Of a DNA stretch of 64,000 bases, positions 59,016-64,000 are shown one piece after another; the first letter of the stretch is position 1; the number at the start of each line of letters is the position of its first letter. The notes beneath the pieces are model-generated. The model searched no databases. It was not told where the DNA came from and was given only the letters and a program-made list of their open reading frames with translations. The DNA is from Eikenella longinqua (lineage in GTDB: Bacteria; Pseudomonadota; Gammaproteobacteria; Burkholderiales; Neisseriaceae). The stretch spans positions 186,001-250,000 of the forward strand of contig NZ_LXSL01000028.1 in NCBI RefSeq assembly GCF_001648355.1. Direction: 5' to 3'. Both the position numbers and the translations under genes were made by a program.

Positions 59016-59336
59016 CTAAACGCTGCCCTCTTTTTCGATGACCAAAATGCGCGCTTCGCCGCGCGGGTGGGCGACGTGTTCCGCGCCGACTCCGGCATAG
59101 AAGATGTCGCCGCCGCGCAGCCGAGCCACGCGCTCTTCGCCGTTTTCGCGGTAGTGCATATCGACTTCGCCGCTCATCACGGCAAACACTTCCTCGCCGT
59201 CGTTCACATGCCATTGGTATGGCTGGTCGGTCCAGTGCAGGCGCACGGTGGTGCCGTTCAGATTGGCGATGCTGCGCGCGCCCCATGCCCTGTCGGCGGT
59301 GAATTCGGCGGCGCGGATGATATCGGTTGCGCTCAT
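59016..59336 (-). CDS. Small cupin-domain protein
   Basis: 106-residue single-domain cupin: WHVNDGEEVFAVMSGEVDMHYRENGEE is motif 1 (His and Glu metal ligands) and LRGGDIFYAGVGAEHVAHPRGEARILVIEK is motif 2 (His). Function unknown. Flanked by two AG-type DUS (59004, 59357), it sits between nuoL and nuoM. Confidence 0.88.
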   Translation of the reverse strand: MSATDIIRAAEFTADRAWGARSIANLNGTTVRLHWTDQPYQWHVNDGEEVFAVMSGEVDMHYRENGEERVARLRGGDIFYAGVGAEHVAHPRGEARILVIEKEGSV

Positions 59337-59356
59337 TTTTTCCTCTGTGTGGTGTT

Positions 59357-59368
59357 TTCAGACGGCCT
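59357..59368 (-). repeat. Neisseria AG-type DUS
   Basis: TTCAGACGGCCT, between the cupin and chorismate mutase genes; an eikDUS sits ten bases away at 59378. Confidence 0.8.
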
Positions 59369-59387
59369 TTTCAGTTTTCAGGTAGCC

Positions 59388-59699
59388 TTAATGACTTGTT
59401 CCATCTGAACGGTTCACTTCCTGATCGAAACGGATAAAGGCGGCAATCATGGCCTGCCACACGGCTTCTGCCACATCGGGCGACAAGCCCGCTGCCGCAG
59501 CCTGTTCGCGCCTCGCTGCCAACACCTGCGCCACCCGATCGGGCGCAGCCACGGCCTGCGCGTCGTGCTTGGGTTTCAGACGGCCTGCCTGCGCGACCAA
59601 CCGTTGTCGTTGTGCCAGCAAATCAATCAGCCGACTGTCCAACGCGTCAATCGCCTGCCGCACTTCGGCCAAGGTATCGGGCAAGCTATCGGCATTCAT
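59388..59699 (-). CDS. Chorismate mutase type II domain protein
   Basis: 103-residue AroQ-class chorismate mutase: EVRQAIDALDSRLIDLLAQRQRLVAQAGRLK (first helix with Arg and Lys active-site residues), PDRVAQVLAARREQAAAAGLSPDVAEAVWQAMIAAFI. Resembles the stand-alone pyocheliin-type PchB family, which converts chorismate or isochorismate; no salicylate or siderophore genes are near. One AG-type DUS (59575-59586) is inside the gene. Confidence 0.88.
   Translation of the reverse strand: MNADSLPDTLAEVRQAIDALDSRLIDLLAQRQRLVAQAGRLKPKHDAQAVAAPDRVAQVLAARREQAAAAGLSPDVAEAVWQAMIAAFIRFDQEVNRSDGTSH
59575..59586 (-). repeat. Neisseria AG-type DUS inside the chorismate mutase gene
   Basis: TTCAGACGGCCT, translated on the minus strand as part of AGRLKPK. 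Confidence 0.75.
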
Positions 59700-59713
59700 T
59701 TTTCAGGTAGCCT

Positions 59714-61723
59714 TTATCTGAACCAAAGCTGCCAGAAAAACACCACAATCAGCACCAGCACGCCGGACACCATGGCGGCGGCGTAGGTGTAGATAAAGCC
59801 GGTTTGCACGCGGCGCACCTGCCCGGCCACTGCGCCGACCAGTTTGGCCGCGCCGTTTACCAAGCCGTTGTCGATGATGGCGGTATCGACGGCTTTCCAG
59901 AAGAAGCTGCCCAGCGCACGCGTGCCTTTGGCAAACACGGCGAAGTAGATGTTGTCGAGGTAGTATTTGTTTTCAAACAGCACATACACCGGGCGGAAGG
60001 TCTGCGCGATTTTGGCAGGCAGCTGCGGCGCTTTCACATACAGGAACCACGCGGCCAATACACCGCCGACGGCCAGATACAGCACGGGCGTGTGCAGGCT
60101 GTGCGACACCATGCCCATTGCGCCGTGGAACTCTTCCTTCATGATATGCATCACGGGGTGCAGCTCGTGATTGACATAAATCACGTCTTTGAAGAAATCG
60201 CCGTACAGCATCGGCTCGATGGCGATGTAGCCAATCATCACGGACGGAATCGCCAGCAAAACCAGCGGCAGGGTAACCACCCACGGGCTTTCGTGCGGGT
60301 TGTCGGACGGCTTCAGGCCGTGGTGGTAGCCGTGGTCGTCGTGATGGTCATGCTTGGCCTCGCGCCAGCGTTCTTTGCCGTGGAAAACGATAAAGTATTG
60401 GCGGAAGGCGTAAAACGCGGTAACGAACACGCTGGCCAGCACGGCGAAATAGGCAAAACCGCTGCCGGGCAGGTTGCTGGCGTGCACCGCTTCGATAATC
60501 GAATCTTTGGAATAGAAACCGGAGAACAGCGGCGTGCCGATGAGGGCGAGGTTGCCCAGCAGCATGGTGAACCAGGTAATCGGCATGTATTTGCGCAGGC
60601 CGCCCATATTGCGCATGTCCTGGTCGTGGTGCATGCCGATGATCACGCTGCCCGCCGCCAAGAACAGCAGGGCTTTGAAGAAGGCGTGGGTCATCACATG
60701 GAACATGGCCACGGAATAGGCGGACACGCCCAAGGCCACAGTCATATAGCCGAGCTGCGACAGGGTGGAATAAGCCACTACGCGCTTGATGTCATTCTGA
60801 ATCGTGCCGAGGAAGCACATAAACAGCGCGGTAATCGCGCCAATCACCATAATCACGCTCAACGCGGTGGTGGACAATTCATACATCGGCGACATACGCG
60901 ACACCATAAACAGGCCGGCGGTAACCATGGTGGCGGCGTGAATCAGCGCAGAAATCGGGGTCGGGCCTTCCATGGAATCGGGCAGCCACACATGCAGCGG
61001 GAACTGCGCGGATTTGCCCATCGCGCCGACAAACAGCAACAGGCAGGTGATGGTGATCAAATCCCAGCCGAACAGGGTGCTGCCGACCACGTTGGGCAGA
61101 TAGGCGAACACGTCGGCATAGCGCAGGCTGCCGCCGAAATAGGCCAGCACGAGGCCGATGCCGAGCACGAAGCCGAAGTCGCCCACGCGGTTCACCAAAA
61201 AGGCTTTCAAGTTGGCGAAAATCGCGCTGTCGCGTTTGAAATAGAAGCCGATGAGCAGATATGACACCAAGCCGACCGCTTCCCAGCCGAAAAAGAGCTG
61301 GATGAAGTTGTTGGACATAATCAGCATCAACATGCTGAAGGTAAACAATGAGATATAGCTGAAGAAGCGTTGGTAGCCGACTTCTTCGTCCGCCATATAG
61401 CCGATGGTGTAGATGTGCACCATCAGCGAGACGGAAGTGACCACCACCATCATCAGCGCGGTGAGGCTGTCCACCAGGAAGCCGACTGAGAAATCCAACC
61501 CGTTCATGGTCAGCCAGGTATAGACGTTTTCATCGAACTTGGCGCGGCTGCCGTCGATAAATCCGCACAGCACATAGGCCGACAGCACGGCGGACACGGC
61601 CACGCCGAGTATGGTAACCGTGTACGCGCCCCGGCGGCCGATGGTGTTGCCGAACAGCCCGGCCAGCAGGCAGCCGGCCAATGGCGTGAGGGCGATGATG
61701 AGGTATAAAGTCATGTCTGTCAT
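59714..61723 (-). CDS. nuoL: NADH-quinone oxidoreductase subunit L
   Basis: Largest antiporter-like subunit of complex I, 669 residues from MTDMTLYLIIALTPLAG (Met at 61723). Includes GLDFSVGFLVDSLTALMMVVVTSVS, FFGWEAVGLVSYLLIGFYF, WLPDSMEGPTPISALIHAATMVTAG, KRVVAYSTLSQLGYM and the long lateral helix before a last TM. The alternative Met three codons on would drop TDM. A DUS separates it from the chorismate mutase gene. Confidence 0.96.
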   Translation of the reverse strand: MTDMTLYLIIALTPLAGCLLAGLFGNTIGRRGAYTVTILGVAVSAVLSAYVLCGFIDGSRAKFDENVYTWLTMNGLDFSVGFLVDSLTALMMVVVTSVSLMVHIYTIGYMADEEVGYQRFFSYISLFTFSMLMLIMSNNFIQLFFGWEAVGLVSYLLIGFYFKRDSAIFANLKAFLVNRVGDFGFVLGIGLVLAYFGGSLRYADVFAYLPNVVGSTLFGWDLITITCLLLFVGAMGKSAQFPLHVWLPDSMEGPTPISALIHAATMVTAGLFMVSRMSPMYELSTTALSVIMVIGAITALFMCFLGTIQNDIKRVVAYSTLSQLGYMTVALGVSAYSVAMFHVMTHAFFKALLFLAAGSVIIGMHHDQDMRNMGGLRKYMPITWFTMLLGNLALIGTPLFSGFYSKDSIIEAVHASNLPGSGFAYFAVLASVFVTAFYAFRQYFIVFHGKERWREAKHDHHDDHGYHHGLKPSDNPHESPWVVTLPLVLLAIPSVMIGYIAIEPMLYGDFFKDVIYVNHELHPVMHIMKEEFHGAMGMVSHSLHTPVLYLAVGGVLAAWFLYVKAPQLPAKIAQTFRPVYVLFENKYYLDNIYFAVFAKGTRALGSFFWKAVDTAIIDNGLVNGAAKLVGAVAGQVRRVQTGFIYTYAAAMVSGVLVLIVVFFWQLWFR

Positions 61724-61843
61724 AGTGTTGCCATCCTTGCGGATCAATCTTGTTATGTGTGCGGCATATTTTTCAGGTAGCCTTTACGGCTGCCGCATGA
61801 GGCTACCTGAAAAACAGCGGTGCGTTTTCAGGTAGCCTGTACC

Positions 61844-62149
61844 CTAGCCTTTCAGGTTGTCCAAATCACTGATGTTGATGCTGTTCCGGTTGCGGAACAC
61901 CAGCACCATAATCGCCAGACCTATGGCCGATTCCGCCGCCGCCACGGTGAGCACGAAAAACACGAAAACCTGCCCGGCGGTGTTGCCCAAATATTGCGAA
62001 AACGCGATGAAATTGAAGTTTACCGCCAAAAGCATCAGCTCAATCGACATCAGCAGCACCAGCACGTTTTTGCGGTTCATGAAAATGCCCATCGCGCTGA
62101 TGCCGAACAGCAAGGCGGCCAGCACCAGATAATGCGTAATCGTAATCAT
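61844..62149 (-). CDS. nuoK: NADH-quinone oxidoreductase subunit K
   Basis: 101-residue membrane subunit with three TMs. Conserved HYLVLAALLFGISAMGIFMNRKNVLVLLMSIELMLLAVNFNFIAF (the two essential Glu positions) and AAAESAIGLAIMVLVFR. Start overlaps nuoJ stop in ATGA (62146-62149). A three-copy DUS cluster (61773-61838) separates it from nuoL. Confidence 0.96.
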   Translation of the reverse strand: MITITHYLVLAALLFGISAMGIFMNRKNVLVLLMSIELMLLAVNFNFIAFSQYLGNTAGQVFVFFVLTVAAAESAIGLAIMVLVFRNRNSINISDLDNLKG

Positions 62150-62817
62150 GCCTTGCCCTCCTCTTTCGTCTCTGCGTGGCTACCTGAAACTTCTTCCGCA
62201 GCCGCTTGCGGCACCTGCACCACGGCTTCCATCTTCACCATGCGCAGGCGGCCCCGATTGGCATCCACCTTCACTTGTTCGGCCGGATCCATACGCTTCG
62301 GATTCACCGTTTTACGGTGCACCAGCGCAATCGCCGCCACCATGCCCAACACCAGCAGCACCGCCGCCAGCTCGAAGGGCAGCAGGTAAGTGGTGTAGAT
62401 TTGGCTGCCCAAATCGCGCACATTGCTGTAATCGGCCGGCACATCCTTCATCGGGCCGAAGGCTGCCAGATTGGTATCCGGCGCAATCAAAATCATGATC
62501 AGCGCCACCGCCATCAGCACGCCCACCACGCCGGCCACCGGCGCATGCCGCCAGAAACCGGCGCGCATCTCTTCGATGTCCACGTTCAGCATCATCACCA
62601 CAAACAGGAACAGCACCATCACCGCCCCCACATACACCACCACCAGCGTGATGCCGAGGAATTCGGCCTGCATCAGCAGCCACATCATCGCGCTGGTGCA
62701 GAAAGTGAGCACCAGATAGAGCGCGGCGTGCACCGGATTTTTCGCGGTAACGGTTTGCAGCGCGCCAAACAAGATGATGGCCGCCAGCACATAAAACAGA
62801 ATCAGGGAAAAAGTCAT
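62146..62817 (-). CDS. nuoJ: NADH-quinone oxidoreductase subunit J
   Basis: 223-residue membrane subunit with five TMs. NPVHAALYLVLTFCTSAMMWLLMQAEFLGITLVVVYVGAVMVLFLFVVMMLNVD is the conserved TM3 region with its pi-bulge Tyr. The C-terminus is long and charged. A DUS is translated as VSGSHAE near the stop. Confidence 0.96.
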   Translation of the reverse strand: MTFSLILFYVLAAIILFGALQTVTAKNPVHAALYLVLTFCTSAMMWLLMQAEFLGITLVVVYVGAVMVLFLFVVMMLNVDIEEMRAGFWRHAPVAGVVGVLMAVALIMILIAPDTNLAAFGPMKDVPADYSNVRDLGSQIYTTYLLPFELAAVLLVLGMVAAIALVHRKTVNPKRMDPAEQVKVDANRGRLRMVKMEAVVQVPQAAAEEVSGSHAETKEEGKA

Positions 62818-62829
62818 GTTGGCACTCCC

Positions 62830-63309
62830 TTAGCGATAAGGCGCATCGGCCGCTTTGCGCTTGGCGATGTCGGCTTCATATTGGTCGCCGATGGCCAGCA
62901 AAATCGGCTTGGTCATGTGCAGATCGCCCTTTTTCTCGCCGCAGTATTCGAAAATATGCGTTTCCACAATCGCATCGGTGGGGCAGGCTTCCTCACAGAA
63001 ACCGCAGAAAATACATTTGGTTAAATCAATATCATAACGCCTGGTGCGGCGCGTGCCGTCTTCGCGCTCCTCGCTCTCGATGTTGATGGCCATCGCCGGG
63101 CACACCGCCTCGCACAGTTTGCAGGCAATACAGCGCTCTTCGCCGTTCGGATAGCGGCGTTGCGCGTGCAGCCCGCGGAAACGCACGGATTGCGGCGTTT
63201 TCTCCTCGGGAAACATGATGGTTTCCTTGCGGACGAAAAAATTCTTCAGCGTCAGGCCCATGCCCTTCACCAGCTCGCCGAGCAAAAAGGTTTTTACTAA
63301 ATTAGCCAT
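62830..63309 (-). CDS. nuoI: NADH-quinone oxidoreductase subunit I
   Basis: 159-residue ferredoxin-type subunit carrying N6a and N6b. Two [4Fe-4S] motifs: CIACKLCEAVCPAMAI and CIFCGFCEEACPTDAI. Peripheral arm, next to the quinone site. Length and start (MANLVKTFLLGELVKGMGLTLKNFF) are normal. Confidence 0.97.
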   Translation of the reverse strand: MANLVKTFLLGELVKGMGLTLKNFFVRKETIMFPEEKTPQSVRFRGLHAQRRYPNGEERCIACKLCEAVCPAMAINIESEEREDGTRRTRRYDIDLTKCIFCGFCEEACPTDAIVETHIFEYCGEKKGDLHMTKPILLAIGDQYEADIAKRKAADAPYR

Positions 63310-63353
63310 TGTTATTTATACCCTGTAGTGGGTTGATTCAAATCATTCAATTA

Positions 63354-63395
63354 TTTTTCAGGTAGCCTCATGCAGCCTGCCGGCTACCTGAAAAC
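63354..63395. repeat. Inverted eikDUS pair between nuoI and nuoH
   Basis: TTTTTCAGGTAGCC and GGCTACCTGAAAA with a loop of about 16 bases, the second touching the nuoH stop. It lies inside an operon, so it may attenuate rather than terminate. Confidence 0.5.
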
Positions 63396-64000
63396 TATTT
63401 CCACAGGCTCAGCGGCGACACCATCCACAAGCCCAAGAACACGATATAGACAAAGCCGATGGGAATCAGCACCTTCCAGCCCAAGCGCATGATTTGGTCA
63501 TAGCGGTAGCGCGGGAAGGTGGCGCGGATCCACAAGTAGCCGTAGAGCACCATCGCCATCTTGGCAAACATCCAAAACGCGCCCGGCGTGCCGATGATGC
63601 CCCAGCTTTGCGGGAAGGGCGACAGCCAGCCGCCGAGGAACATCAGTGCGGTGAGCGCCGCAATCAGAATCATGAAAATGTATTCGGCCAAGAAAAACAG
63701 CGCAAAGGCAAAGCCAGAATATTCCACATGGAAACCGGCCACGATTTCCGATTCGCCTTCGGCCACATCGAACGGCGCGCGGTTGGTTTCCGCCACCGCA
63801 GAAATCAGATACACGATGAAGATGGGAAACAGCGGCAGCCAGTTCCAGGAAAACACCGAACCGCCGGCGATGCCCGTGGCCTGCGCCGCCACGATGTCGG
63901 AAAAATTCATGCTGCCCGACACCATCACCACGCACACCAAAGCCGCACTCATGGCAATTTCGTAGGAAATGCTCTGCGCGGAGGAGCGCATCGCGCCCAA
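63395..64000 (-). CDS. nuoH: NADH-quinone oxidoreductase subunit H, C-terminal part
   Basis: Partial: the reading frame runs off the window edge; 201 C-terminal residues are seen. The quinone-pocket loop (ISAVAETNRAPFDVAEGESEIVAGFHVEYSG) is intact and the ending WIRATFPRYRYDQIMRLGWKVLIPIGF is typical. The apparent Met near 64000 is internal. Confidence 0.95.
   Translation of the reverse strand: MGAMRSSAQSISYEIAMSAALVCVVMVSGSMNFSDIVAAQATGIAGGSVFSWNWLPLFPIFIVYLISAVAETNRAPFDVAEGESEIVAGFHVEYSGFAFALFFLAEYIFMILIAALTALMFLGGWLSPFPQSWGIIGTPGAFWMFAKMAMVLYGYLWIRATFPRYRYDQIMRLGWKVLIPIGFVYIVFLGLWMVSPLSLWK

Noticed and set aside
1..64000. Short repeats taken as a CRISPR array
   Set aside because: The 12-base words are irregularly spaced on both strands, inside and between genes; they are uptake sequences, and no cas gene is present.

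Overview
The window looks like a chromosome segment of an Eikenella species (Neisseriaceae, Betaproteobacteria). The main evidence is a 12-base word, AGGCTACCTGAA, which occurs on both strands roughly every 500-600 bases; I counted about 120 copies by eye, one-mismatch copies included. This word is the Eikenella dialect of the Neisseriaceae DNA uptake sequence (eikDUS). Other support is the coding content (betaproteobacterial nuo operon with a trailing DUF2818 gene, YfaE, MltD next to a YafS-like methyltransferase), high GC, and several Correia-type (CREE/NEMIS) miniature elements, which are typical of Neisseria and relatives. I see no rRNA, CRISPR array, phage or transposase gene.

Layout. 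0-13 kb: housekeeping genes (gabD, obg, small envelope proteins, yfaE, hom, radC, hfq, mtnN, argS, hemE). 12.6-17.0 kb: five minus-strand detoxification or redox genes (YciI-like, MdaB-like quinone reductase, zinc alcohol dehydrogenase, secreted double ABM-domain protein, aldo/keto reductase); two of them share a near-identical promoter/operator block. 17.2-18.9 kb: recD. 19.1-27.4 kb: leuC, leuD and leuB, separated by small secreted proteins, a nitroreductase-like gene, a frameshifted DUF2625 gene, and YhcH- and DUF1444-like genes. 27.6-36.7 kb: phnA-like, a Cys/Met PLP enzyme, tRNA-Ser, a methyltransferase divergent from mltD, nth, a VirK/YbjX protein, uppS and adk. 36.9-46.5 kb: an M14 carboxypeptidase overlapping pgeF, two tandem secreted paralogues, rpsU, gapA, asd, an orphan CZB protein and pepN. 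46.8-55.5 kb: tRNA-Thr, a pabB-pabC fusion, polA, an NCS2 purine permease, a secreted protein and miaB. 55.7-64 kb: the distal nuo operon on the minus strand (nuoH partial, I, J, K, L, then a chorismate mutase and a cupin, then nuoM, nuoN and DUF2818).

The most unusual signal is the DNA-level mosaic. The pabB-pabC gene carries a Correia element plus two tandem DUS of a different dialect (AGGTCGTCTGAA, the Neisseria mucosa type) inside its reading frame; these are translated as an extra loop of about 50 residues between two conserved strands of the PabB domain. The same foreign DUS occurs in polA. A third dialect (AGGCCGTCTGAA) occurs only around the two genes lodged between nuoL and nuoM, and sim/king-type words occur in the redox cluster. 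This pattern suggests that parts of the window came from other Neisseriaceae by natural transformation. A second intergenic repeat family, built of short GCGAAGC-containing modules and usually abutting eikDUS, recurs at least ten times. Paired, inverted eikDUS copies sit at many gene ends and probably act as terminators.
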